Below, one piece after another: positions 32,256 to 41,433 of a stretch of DNA of 64,000 bases. The DNA is from Saprospiraceae bacterium. GTDB lineage: Bacteria > Bacteroidota > Bacteroidia > Chitinophagales > Saprospiraceae. A model generated the notes under the pieces. That model ran no database searches. It worked only from the letters and a program-made list of their open reading frames with translations, and was not told the origin of the DNA. Position numbers and translations under genes: made by a program. Each line of letters starts with the position of its first letter. Within the stretch, counting starts at the first letter, position 1. Location of the stretch: contig JABDKX010000076.1 of assembly GCA_013001975.1 (NCBI GenBank), positions 20,399 through 84,398 of the forward strand, in the 5' to 3' direction.

Positions 32256-32473
32256 TAATTAGTTTGTTTATTGATACTTTGTATCTCGTATAAGCGCAAA
32301 ATATATATTTTAATTCCTTCAAATAAAAAAAAAACGAAGAATATTTTCAAAAAGAGCCATAAATAGGAGAAAGTTTGCTACATTTTCCTTTAGAATGAGA
32401 TTTGGTCTTGCGATTAAGCAAGGATAATAATACTTTTGGCAATTGTAATTCGATTGCTAAAATAAACCAGAGG

Positions 32474-33340
32474 ATGAGGCAACTAAAAATAACTAAGTCA
32501 ATTACTAATAGAGAAAGTCAATCTCTAGAAAAATATCTACAAGAAATAGGAAAAGTTGACCTTCTAACACCAGAAGAAGAAGTAGATTTAGCAAAAAAAA
32601 TTAAAGAAGGCGATCAAGAAGCCTTAGAAAAACTTACAAAAGCAAATCTCAGGTTCGTTGTTTCTGTTGCGAAACAATATCAAAATCAAGGCTTATCTCT
32701 TAGTGACCTTATCAATGAAGGGAACTTAGGGCTTATAAAAGCAGCTCAACGATTTGATGAAACCAGAGGATTCAAATTTATTTCTTACGCTGTATGGTGG
32801 ATCAGACAATCTATTCTTCAAGCATTAGCTGAGCAATCTAGAATTGTTAGACTCCCTCTTAACAAAGTAGGATCTTTAAATAAAATTAATAGAGCCTTTT
32901 CTGAACTCGAACAAGAGTTTGAAAGAGAGCCTTCTTCTGAAGAGCTTGCTGAATTATTAGAAATTACATCTGATGAGGTAGAAACAACTTTAGGTGTGGC
33001 TGCAAGACACGTATCTATGGATGCACCATTTGTTGATGGTGAAGATAATTCCTTATTAGATGTGCTGGAAAACAGCGGTACGCCTGGTACTGATACCAAA
33101 TTGGAATATGCGGAATCTCTTAGAAGAGAAATCGAAAGATCTTTAAACACATTGACAGAAAGACAATGTGATGTTATCAAGCTTTATTTTGGAATTGGAA
33201 TTGAGCATCCTATGTCTTTGGAAGATATCGGGGATCGATTTGGATTAACAAGAGAGCGTGTGAGACAAATTAAAGATAAGGCGATTAACAAGTTGAGATC
33301 TGCATCAAGAAGCAAATTACTCAAGCATTACTTAGGGTAA
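32474..33340 (+). CDS. rpoD: RNA polymerase sigma factor RpoD/SigA
   Basis: [76 protein letters not shown]; sigma4 [18 protein letters not shown]. Start adjusted from ORF call 32402. Confidence 0.95.
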   Translation: MRQLKITKSITNRESQSLEKYLQEIGKVDLLTPEEEVDLAKKIKEGDQEALEKLTKANLRFVVSVAKQYQNQGLSLSDLINEGNLGLIKAAQRFDETRGFKFISYAVWWIRQSILQALAEQSRIVRLPLNKVGSLNKINRAFSELEQEFEREPSSEELAELLEITSDEVETTLGVAARHVSMDAPFVDGEDNSLLDVLENSGTPGTDTKLEYAESLRREIERSLNTLTERQCDVIKLYFGIGIEHPMSLEDIGDRFGLTRERVRQIKDKAINKLRSASRSKLLKHYLG

Positions 33341-33494
33341 TAACACCCATTTCTTTTCAATTAAAAAATTTCATCATTTAAGGGTCACCCTTTTAGGTGA
33401 ACGCAAAAGAATGAAATAACTTGAATCACGTATTCAGGGTGTTTTTTAATTAAATACTTATGTGATATTTGATCATAATTAAACACACTTGATT

Positions 33495-34472
33495 ATGAAA
33501 ACAATATCTCAATTAAAATTATTTTACCCGAAAGTAATATTGCTTTTTATATTATGCTTTTCAGCTAATTTTATAACTAGTCAGAACATTATAATTGACG
33601 GAAGTTGTGAGGGTCATAACACCAATGGTTGTGATTATAATAACTCAGATACTAATTTTAATGGACATTTTACTAATCTGACTGCATTCACTTTTAACGG
33701 TTCTGGCGAAATTGATATCATGAGATCAACATCTTGTATTGGTGAAAATCCTCCAGTTGGTGCAACCCATTTAGGAATAGCCCACAATGGTGATCTGAAT
33801 AGATGGGATCAATTTTCGTTTAATTTGACAACTCCTATTGTTGCTGGTGCTGATTATGATATAAGTTTTTGGCTTGATGTAGTACAATATTCTAATCAAT
33901 CAGAAGGAAATTTAGAAATTGGTATATCCACAACAAGTACATCATTTGGAACTTTAGCATTTACTGCAACAGCTCCTCTTATAGATCCTTATACATACAT
34001 CACTGGTTCATTTACAGCACCAATAGCAGGTAATTATCTTACAGTTAGACCTCAGGCAACAGGTGCTACAAATAGGTGTTGGCTGCATGTTGATGGTTTT
34101 GAATTGCTTGGTGAAGTATTACCATTATGTGACGTTGACAATGCCAATTTAGATACAATGATTATGCCTGTTGATACACTTTCGGATTATACATTTGCAT
34201 CTGAAGATTCGATTGTGTTAACTGGCAAAATATTAGCTGGTACAGGTGCCGATACCTTTGTTGATTTGAGAGCGACTTCTGTGATCATTCTAAATGGACC
34301 ATTTGAGTCTGAATTAGGAACACGTGCATTGATTTATATTGGGGCTTGTGATGGCAGTATGCTATTCACAAATGAAGAAGACGAGATTGTTTTGAAAAAA
34401 GCTGAAAACAATGATGCAAAGAAAGAAGATGGCATTGAATTTAAAGGTGATACAGTAGATACCGTGCCTTAA
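33495..34472 (+). CDS. Secreted hypothetical protein with C-terminal 3-coathanger-stack-like region
   Basis: Signal peptide; C-terminal ATSVIILNGPFESELGTRALIYIGACDG resembles Bacteroidetes adhesion-type stacks; ATG at 33495 preferred to TTG 33489. Confidence 0.6.
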   Translation: MKTISQLKLFYPKVILLFILCFSANFITSQNIIIDGSCEGHNTNGCDYNNSDTNFNGHFTNLTAFTFNGSGEIDIMRSTSCIGENPPVGATHLGIAHNGDLNRWDQFSFNLTTPIVAGADYDISFWLDVVQYSNQSEGNLEIGISTTSTSFGTLAFTATAPLIDPYTYITGSFTAPIAGNYLTVRPQATGATNRCWLHVDGFELLGEVLPLCDVDNANLDTMIMPVDTLSDYTFASEDSIVLTGKILAGTGADTFVDLRATSVIILNGPFESELGTRALIYIGACDGSMLFTNEEDEIVLKKAENNDAKKEDGIEFKGDTVDTVP

Positions 34473-34488
34473 TTTTAAATTTCAATTA

Positions 34489-34520
34489 AAAAGGGTTGTA
34501 TAAATAATTACAACCCTTTT
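34489..34520. terminator. Bidirectional intrinsic terminator between convergent genes
   Basis: AAAAGGGTTGTA-TAAATAAT-TACAACCCTTTT, perfect 12-bp stem with T-tails on both strands. Confidence 0.85.
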
Positions 34521-34526
34521 CTATTT

Positions 34527-35480
34527 CTAGTAATTTGGCTTACGATCAAAATGATGTTCTGCTTTGATATGTCTGATTGTTCCAGACTTACTTCTCATAA
34601 CAATAGAATGCGTCATAGCTCCCCAACTTTTAAAGTGAACGCCTTTTAATAAACTACCGTCAGTAACTCCTGTTGCAACGAACATAACATCACCACTCGC
34701 TAATTCATTCATAGTAAACAGTTTGTTGATATCAGCTACACCCATTTTTTTTGCACGTTCTATATCATCATCATTTCTTGGAACCAATACACCTTGAAAA
34801 TCTCCTTTTACACAACGCATGGCTGCAGCTGCAATAACACCTTCTGGAGCTCCTCCTGTACCTAGCAACATATCAATTCCAGAATCAGGTAACGCAGTGG
34901 CAATAGCCGCTGAAACATCACCATCACCAATTAAATATATACGAGCACCTGTATTTCTAACTTCCTGAATTAATTCTTTGTGTCTGGGTCTGTCTAAAAT
35001 GACTGCTGTGAGATCTGACACCGAGCAAGACTTTCTTTGCGCCAATCTTTTTAAATTATTAGTTGGGGTATCTCTGATATCTATCGATCCTACCCCGTCA
35101 GGACCAACAGCTATTTTATTCATATAAATATCAGGAGCATTCAAAAGATTTCCTTTTTTACCAATGGCCATTACAGAAATTGAATTATGACCACCAACAG
35201 CGCAGATGGTTGTTCCTTCCAGAGGATCTAATGCAATTTCCAACTCAGGACCTTGTCCCGTTCCTACTTTTTCACCTATGTAAAGCATAGGTGCTTCGTC
35301 ACGTTCTCCTTCACCGATAACAACGGTTGCGTTACAATCAACAGTATCTAACATTTTACGCATTGCATCCACAGCAGCTTGATCTGCTGCTTTTTCATCT
35401 CCCTTTCCCATCCATCTTGCAGAAGCAATAGATGCCATTTCTGTAACACGAACAAATTCTAAAGCCAGGTTTCGATTCAT
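34527..35480 (-). CDS. glpX: Class II fructose-bisphosphatase
   Basis: ALEFVRVTEMASIASARWMGKGDEKAADQAAVDAMR; GEGERDEAPMLYIGEKVG; DPLEGTTICA. Confidence 0.95.
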   Translation of the reverse strand: MNRNLALEFVRVTEMASIASARWMGKGDEKAADQAAVDAMRKMLDTVDCNATVVIGEGERDEAPMLYIGEKVGTGQGPELEIALDPLEGTTICAVGGHNSISVMAIGKKGNLLNAPDIYMNKIAVGPDGVGSIDIRDTPTNNLKRLAQRKSCSVSDLTAVILDRPRHKELIQEVRNTGARIYLIGDGDVSAAIATALPDSGIDMLLGTGGAPEGVIAAAAMRCVKGDFQGVLVPRNDDDIERAKKMGVADINKLFTMNELASGDVMFVATGVTDGSLLKGVHFKSWGAMTHSIVMRSKSGTIRHIKAEHHFDRKPNY

Positions 35481-35528
35481 TATTTATTGGTTAAAAGATT
35501 AAGTATTTTTTTATAGTAATTCTGGCAA

Positions 35529-35536
35529 CAAATGTA
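35529..35536 (-). promoter_or_regulatory. Candidate -7 element for glpX
   Basis: Minus-strand TACATTTG (TAnnTTTG) about 49 bp upstream of the start codon. Confidence 0.4.
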
Positions 35537-35846
35537 GGAAATAAATTATGAGAAAAAATTAAATATGCATTAATTATTTTAAGTCGAAGTTAGTGTAAAT
35601 GAGACACTTATGTGTAGGGAATCATATTATGATAACAAGAAAGCTATTGATATTTTTGAGAATAAAAAAAGAAGGCGTTTCCTCGATATTGTGTTCCCAT
35701 AGGAGCACTTGTTTTTAATATTTAATAATTCAAGAAGTTTTATATTTAATAAAAACTAATCTCATCTATAGTATAAATTATTTAAAATGGTAAACAAAAA
35801 AGTAGTTAAACTAAAATTTATTTTATTTCTGAGTTTGGTATAAAAA

Positions 35847-35875
35847 AAAAGCGTAACAAAAATTGCTACGCTTTT
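35847..35875 (-). terminator. Intrinsic terminator-like hairpin downstream of the 76-aa ORF
   Basis: AAAAGCGTA ... TACGCTTTT 9-bp stem followed on the minus strand by a T run. Confidence 0.7.
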
Positions 35876-35895
35876 AAGATTTTATTTGTAATGCC

Positions 35896-36126
35896 TTATA
35901 CAGATTCGGCTACTTTTTCAAAGTTATCTTCTTGAAACTTTTTTCCATCCCAAACTCCTAACCAATCACAATTTTCTGGTTGCGTCTTCAAGTATTGTCT
36001 GTAAGCATCAACAGCTTTTTTCTTTTCAATTCTTTTAATGGTAATATTGTTATTATATCCTTTTTTGATATTGAAATAATATATACCTTTTCCAAATTCA
36101 AATTTTTTCGTACGTGGTCTAGCCAT
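35896..36126 (-). CDS. Small basic hypothetical protein (76 aa)
   Basis: MARPRTKKFEFGKGIYYFNIKKGYNNNITIKRIEKKKAVDAYRQYLKTQPENCDWLGVWDGKKFQEDNFEKVAESV; followed by its own terminator. Confidence 0.7.
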   Translation of the reverse strand: MARPRTKKFEFGKGIYYFNIKKGYNNNITIKRIEKKKAVDAYRQYLKTQPENCDWLGVWDGKKFQEDNFEKVAESV

Positions 36127-36482
36127 GTTGAAATATTTTTAACATTAATAAAATAAGATATTCACTCAATAATTGTTTACTCTTTATAGTACCCAGCCTT
36201 ATATTTGAAATAATGTGCTTTTAAATGAAAATCTCGCCATAAAGTACTATTAACGGAAATCCTGAAAAAATAGTTCATTTTTAGCTGTAGAAATTTATAG
36301 TTATTTCAAATTTTTAATATAATAATTGTTTATCATGTTTTTATATATTAAATAAATAATTAATAAGAATAGATCTTGATCACCATAAACAAGGCCCAAT
36401 TGCCATTATGATTACTTATCGTCAGACTTCCTTGCATAGAAAAGTGCTACTTTTATGTTTTTATTTTAAATAAAAATAAGTA

Positions 36483-37667
36483 GTGGCTGAACAGCAAAAT
36501 TCCAGTACAGACAAACTAGAAGTATTTCTTAGTGATTTTTCAAATTCATTTGAAAATGAAAAATTAATATCTGTTAGATTAATGGATAATAAGACTGATT
36601 ACAACGAAGTCAAGCAGATTATAATAAAACCAGTCAATCTAAAAAAAGGTCATTCAGTTCAGTTTGTCTTTAGAAAAGCAACTCAAGATATCACTAAAAA
36701 CCATTCACTAGAAGAATCTGTTTCTATTATAAATGAAAACTTAAAAAATGGTTTTCATCAAGCGGAAATGATCACTAAAGATCAAAATTTTTACTTATCC
36801 AGAACCAATAACTCAAATTGGAAACTGAAGCAGAAAGAAATCAAAAATGAACCAATTTCTATTCAACATGACAAAAATAAAAATAGGTTAATTCCTTCTT
36901 CAGCTCCCTATCTGTTTCATCTTGGCATTACAGATGAAAATGGTAAGATTAAAAAATCTATGCATTCAAAATTTCGACAAATTAATAAGTTTGTAGAAAT
37001 TGTTTCTGGTCTCGTCAATCCAAAAGATTTTGAAGAGCCATTTACAATTTATGACATGGGATGTGGAAAAGGGTATCTCAGTTTTGCTCTTTATGATCAC
37101 TTTTCGAAAAGTGGTGGTGACAACCTTAAATTAAGAGGCATTGAACTTCGTCCAGGATTGGTTGCTTCTTCTAATCAAATAGCTGAAAAATGTGGATGCG
37201 ATAATCTGCTTTTTGAAGAGGGATTCATTCAAGAGTATACAATGGATTCTGCTGCGATGTTGATAGCGCTTCATGCTTGCAATACGGCAACCGACGATGC
37301 CATTCACAAAGGCATCATTTCGAAAGCTAAATATATCATCTGCTCTCCATGCTGTCACAAGCAGGTCAGGCAAAACCTAAATAAAATTGATCCTATTCAT
37401 TCGATTACTAAGTTTGGTATTCTAAAAGAAAGACAAGCTGAAATACTAACAGACACAATAAGGGCTTTAATACTTGAGGCTTTTGGTTACAAAACAAATG
37501 TGATGGAATTTATCTCATCAGAGCACACTTCAAAAAACTTGCTTATTGTTGCCAAGAAAGTTAAAAATGTCAACTCAGCTGACTTAAAGAAACTGGAAGA
37601 GATTAAGCAACTCAAACAAGTATTTGGTCTGGACAAACATCATTTAGAAACACTGTTGTTTACTTAA
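36483..37667 (+). CDS. Class I SAM-dependent methyltransferase with unknown N-terminal region
   Basis: FTIYDMGCGKGYLSFALYDHF, ALHACNTATDDAIHKGI, CSPCCHKQVR; GTG start. Confidence 0.8.
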   Translation: MAEQQNSSTDKLEVFLSDFSNSFENEKLISVRLMDNKTDYNEVKQIIIKPVNLKKGHSVQFVFRKATQDITKNHSLEESVSIINENLKNGFHQAEMITKDQNFYLSRTNNSNWKLKQKEIKNEPISIQHDKNKNRLIPSSAPYLFHLGITDENGKIKKSMHSKFRQINKFVEIVSGLVNPKDFEEPFTIYDMGCGKGYLSFALYDHFSKSGGDNLKLRGIELRPGLVASSNQIAEKCGCDNLLFEEGFIQEYTMDSAAMLIALHACNTATDDAIHKGIISKAKYIICSPCCHKQVRQNLNKIDPIHSITKFGILKERQAEILTDTIRALILEAFGYKTNVMEFISSEHTSKNLLIVAKKVKNVNSADLKKLEEIKQLKQVFGLDKHHLETLLFT

Positions 37668-37761
37668 AGAATTAAGAAAATCATAATTATTAAATAAAGA
37701 TTTCTTAATCAGTTGTTAGATTTTGAAATTAGGTGTAATATTGAGACTAAATTCTAGTTAT

Positions 37762-38094
37762 ATGAAATATCTAATTATTGCTTTATCCTTTTTATACTTC
37801 ACATCTTGTTCTACTGAAGATCCGTTGACGATTACGCAATGTATCGATGATGAAATAAGTGTGTTTTTTCCTCAGGCTTGTGAAGGATCAGGTGATCTTA
37901 CAAAATGGATATTTAACGGTCAAGACGTATTCTGCTTTAATCAAGGAACATGTATTGCTGACGGAATCGCATTAATCTATGACGGGGAATGCAATCTGAT
38001 ATGCACGCTCGGAGGAGTTGATGGTAACGAGATTTGTGATGGTCTTAATTGGTCAGACAATGCAGAGTTTGTAGGTGTTGTCTTCAGATATTAA
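37762..38094 (+). CDS. Hypothetical lipoprotein (DUF6970-like Cys-rich small protein)
   Basis: MKYLIIALSFLYFTSCSTEDP lipobox; start adjusted from 37723; several paired Cys. The DUF label is uncertain. Confidence 0.5.
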   Translation: MKYLIIALSFLYFTSCSTEDPLTITQCIDDEISVFFPQACEGSGDLTKWIFNGQDVFCFNQGTCIADGIALIYDGECNLICTLGGVDGNEICDGLNWSDNAEFVGVVFRY

Positions 38095-38764
38095 GATTTT
38101 CCAATAGAGATATTACTTCCTTCATAGATGATGATTTTTCAGCAACTATTTCAATTTGGTTGTTATCTAGGTTTAATGACAGTTTTTCAGCGTGAAGCAT
38201 CATATTAGTCATGCTCCACTTTTCCTTCCAAAATTTGTTTTGCTTATTACAACCGTGAGGTCTGTCGCCTATGATTGGATGAAAAATATGTGCCATATGT
38301 TTACGTATTTGGTGCATTCGACCGGTCAATGGCTGTAACTCCACTAAAGAATATCTTGATGTTTGATAATTCCCGAAAGGCTCATCAATTTCGTAGTGCT
38401 TTAATGTTTTATAGTTTGTTATAGCTTCTTGAATAACGCCACGATCATTTTTTAAATGATAGTTAATTGTGCCTACTTCTTGCGTATAACCACGTACAAT
38501 TGCAACATACTGTTTTGACATTTTACCTTCCCGAAACAAAGCTGATATTTTGCTTTGGTATTCTTTGTTTAATGCAAATAAGAGCACACCACTTGTTTTC
38601 CTATCCAGTCTATGCACAGGATAAACGTGTTGATTTAGTTGATTTCGAAGTTCTTGAAGCGCGAAAACTTTTGCATCCATTGCCAAAGAAGTTTTATGGA
38701 CAAGCAAGCCATGTGGTTTATTAATAGCCACAATGTTTTCATCTTGATATACTATTTGCAACAA
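38084..38764 (-). CDS. truC: RluA-family pseudouridine synthase (TruC-like)
   Basis: YPVHRLDRKTSGVLLFAL catalytic motif, LTGRMHQIRKHMAHIFHPIIGD. Confidence 0.85.
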   Translation of the reverse strand: MLQIVYQDENIVAINKPHGLLVHKTSLAMDAKVFALQELRNQLNQHVYPVHRLDRKTSGVLLFALNKEYQSKISALFREGKMSKQYVAIVRGYTQEVGTINYHLKNDRGVIQEAITNYKTLKHYEIDEPFGNYQTSRYSLVELQPLTGRMHQIRKHMAHIFHPIIGDRPHGCNKQNKFWKEKWSMTNMMLHAEKLSLNLDNNQIEIVAEKSSSMKEVISLLENLNI

Positions 38765-38766
38765 GA

Positions 38767-39789
38767 CTAATCCTTAATATTAAATTTCAACTGCTGTAAT
38801 AATGTATTTGGGAAATTTTCAACATTGGGAAAACCAAGTTTGATATCACGGCCATTGTGTGGAATTCGAGCAGTCCCAAAAATATAGTCCCAAATTGCTA
38901 ATGTCAAACCAAAATTAATTCCGTATTTCTTATCATCTGGCATATCATGGGCATGGTGCCAAATATGCATTTCAGGACTATTAAAGATCTTTTTCATAAA
39001 AGGTCCTAAGGCAAAAACCCCAAACAAAACGATAACGAAAAATACAAGTATTTTACTCATCATACTCGCTCCTACCATCAATTGAACATCAAGTAAGTTA
39101 TTAACTATAATCAACCCAATTAGAGATGATAATATAGCACCAGTAATTTTGCCATCAATAGTAATATTGGAGTGATTATAATGTCCCCAAGCCAAAGTGA
39201 AAATATGAATTATAAAAAAATCATATAGTCCAATACCAAGTAAAGCAAGAGGTAGATATTCTATTGATCTATAAACTATATTTTCCATCCAATGATACCT
39301 TAAATGCGCAGCAAATCCCATTTGCTCAACACTGTGATGGACCTTATGATAATTCCAAAGAAAAGACGAACGGTGTAGCAGACGATGTATCCACCACTGA
39401 ACAAAATCTCTCACAACAAATCCTACCAACAAAATAACCCATAAGGGCATAGATCGCAATGGATTAACAGCTTGCAAATCAAAACCGTTAAAAACCGATT
39501 TAATGCCGTCATTGAGTAAATTAACTACAACCTCAGAAGCTGCATTATAAATGATTAAAGAGAATAGGAAAAAATTAAAAAACATATAAAAGGCATCAAG
39601 CCAGAAATCTTTTCGAATAGCGCCTTGCTTTTTCCTCCACGGGATTAAGACTTCTAAGAAAAAGAAAAATAACGAAACACCAATTAACCAATAAAAGTAA
39701 TTTTTAATGCCTGGGTTTGTTATTTCATTCCATAAGTAACTTGCATATCCTTCATACGCATTAATAAATATATCCCAATAATTTCCCAT
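38767..39789 (-). CDS. Sterol desaturase / fatty acid hydroxylase family protein
   Basis: His boxes HRLLHRS, HKVHHS, HIWHHAHD in a multi-TM protein. Confidence 0.88.
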   Translation of the reverse strand: MGNYWDIFINAYEGYASYLWNEITNPGIKNYFYWLIGVSLFFFFLEVLIPWRKKQGAIRKDFWLDAFYMFFNFFLFSLIIYNAASEVVVNLLNDGIKSVFNGFDLQAVNPLRSMPLWVILLVGFVVRDFVQWWIHRLLHRSSFLWNYHKVHHSVEQMGFAAHLRYHWMENIVYRSIEYLPLALLGIGLYDFFIIHIFTLAWGHYNHSNITIDGKITGAILSSLIGLIIVNNLLDVQLMVGASMMSKILVFFVIVLFGVFALGPFMKKIFNSPEMHIWHHAHDMPDDKKYGINFGLTLAIWDYIFGTARIPHNGRDIKLGFPNVENFPNTLLQQLKFNIKD

Positions 39790-39804
39790 CAGATCATTTT
39801 GAAC

Positions 39805-41406
39805 TTAAGAATATATGATCATAATTAGTACAACCAATACTATTAATAACAATGCTTGAATTCTATAGTTCTTATACCAAGACAATTGTTTTAATTCTAT
39901 AGTTTCACGGTTAAATTCGTCCCTCGTCCAAACGACTTTAGCCAATGCTGCTGCTGGTTTATTAACTCCAGTGAAACTACCTAAATAGATGACCACACAA
40001 GTAATTATAAAATGCCAAAAAGCGACATATAAAAAGTTATCAAGATATACAGAATTAAACTTATAGCCAGGAGATAGAACAGCAAATAATATTATGGCCA
40101 GCGTTAAGCCTCCACCAATTAAAATGCCAGCCTTAGCTCCATTATCATTTGAATGCTTTGTAAATAAGCCCATGACAAACAAGGCTACTATAGGCGGACA
40201 AAACCAACCTAACGTTTGTTGCAAGTAGTCCCAAAGTTTTTCAAAATTACCAATTTGAGGTGCCCAGAAAATAGCGATCAACATGACGATTGCCGTAATA
40301 TACCTTCCTATTTTCATCAATTTTTTAGATGACAAATTAGGCTTGAATTTATTTACAAAATCCATGGTTATTAAAGTGGAAACAGAATTAAGGCCTGAAT
40401 CTAAGCTTGACATCATAGCTGCTATCAAACCTGCTAAAACGATGCCTAACAACCCAGTTGGCAATAAGTCAAAAAGCATAGTTGGGTAAATCATATCTAA
40501 ATTCTCCATTTCTGGATAAAGCACTTTCGCAAATGCACCTGGAAAAATCATGATAAATAAAATGGACAGTTTTAAAAAACCAGCAAAAATTGCCCCCCAT
40601 TGTCCTTGTCTTATATTTTTAGAAGCCAATGTTCTTTGCGTGATATATTGATTGGTACCCCAAAAGTAAAACCCTATCAGCAATACACCTGTGAAGACCG
40701 ACGGCCAAGGCATTTTTTCATCATCTATCGGTTTCATTATTTTAAAATGATCAGGATTATCAAAAGCAGCTTGTACTGGTTCCCAACCTCCAGCGGCATT
40801 AAAGGCAAAAACTGTAACTAACGTAGATCCTAAAATTAAGATCACTGCTTGTACAGCGTCAGTATACATAACAGCGCTCAATCCTCCTGCAATGGTATAT
40901 ATTCCAGCAATTATAGCCAGCCCCACAATGATTTGCCATAACATAAAACCAGGAAAAATGAGGTTAATAACCAAACCACCGGCGTATAGCGTTGCAGCAA
41001 TATCTACTAATATATTCAGTATAATAGCAATAGAGGATGCATAAGCCCTTACAGTATATGAATACCTTTTTTCAAGATATTCTGGAATTGTAAATATTTT
41101 ATTTTTCAGATAGAAAGGCAGAAAGAAAACAGCAAACAGAATTAATACAAAGACCGCCATCCATTCATAACTGTAAACAGAAAATCCATCAGCATACCCT
41201 GCACCCGCTAATCCTACGAGGCTGTTAGATGACATATTTGAAGCAAACAAAGAGAATCCGATAATTGGCCAAGTCAAATTTCTACCTGCCAAAAAGTAAT
41301 CTTCTGCATCTTCATGTTTACTACTAAAATAAAATCCTAGTAGGATTACTCCAATCAGATATATAACAATGATACTGAGATCTAAATTCCCTAAATTAAA
41401 TTCCAT
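39805..41406 (-). CDS. Sodium:solute symporter (SSS family)
   Basis: DYFLAGRNLTWPIIGFSLFASNMSSNSLVGLAGAGY...GGLSAVMYTDAVQ...LAGLIAAMMSSLDSGLNSVSTL. Confidence 0.92.
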   Translation of the reverse strand: MEFNLGNLDLSIIVIYLIGVILLGFYFSSKHEDAEDYFLAGRNLTWPIIGFSLFASNMSSNSLVGLAGAGYADGFSVYSYEWMAVFVLILFAVFFLPFYLKNKIFTIPEYLEKRYSYTVRAYASSIAIILNILVDIAATLYAGGLVINLIFPGFMLWQIIVGLAIIAGIYTIAGGLSAVMYTDAVQAVILILGSTLVTVFAFNAAGGWEPVQAAFDNPDHFKIMKPIDDEKMPWPSVFTGVLLIGFYFWGTNQYITQRTLASKNIRQGQWGAIFAGFLKLSILFIMIFPGAFAKVLYPEMENLDMIYPTMLFDLLPTGLLGIVLAGLIAAMMSSLDSGLNSVSTLITMDFVNKFKPNLSSKKLMKIGRYITAIVMLIAIFWAPQIGNFEKLWDYLQQTLGWFCPPIVALFVMGLFTKHSNDNGAKAGILIGGGLTLAIILFAVLSPGYKFNSVYLDNFLYVAFWHFIITCVVIYLGSFTGVNKPAAALAKVVWTRDEFNRETIELKQLSWYKNYRIQALLLIVLVVLIMIIYS

Positions 41407-41433
41407 AGCAATATATTTTTAATCCACCACTAT

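Noticed and set aside
33380-33402. Quasi-palindrome AAGGGTCACCCTT followed by TTTAGGTGA downstream of rpoD
   Set aside because: The stem is short with a tiny loop and weak T-tail. It could be a terminator, but evidence is insufficient to call it.
35600-35700. Possible remnant coding segment (CRESYYDNKKAIDIFENKKRRRFLDIVFP) between glpX and the 76-aa ORF
   Set aside because: About 29 codons with no start and no recognised homology; AT-rich intergenic sequence gives such frames by chance.
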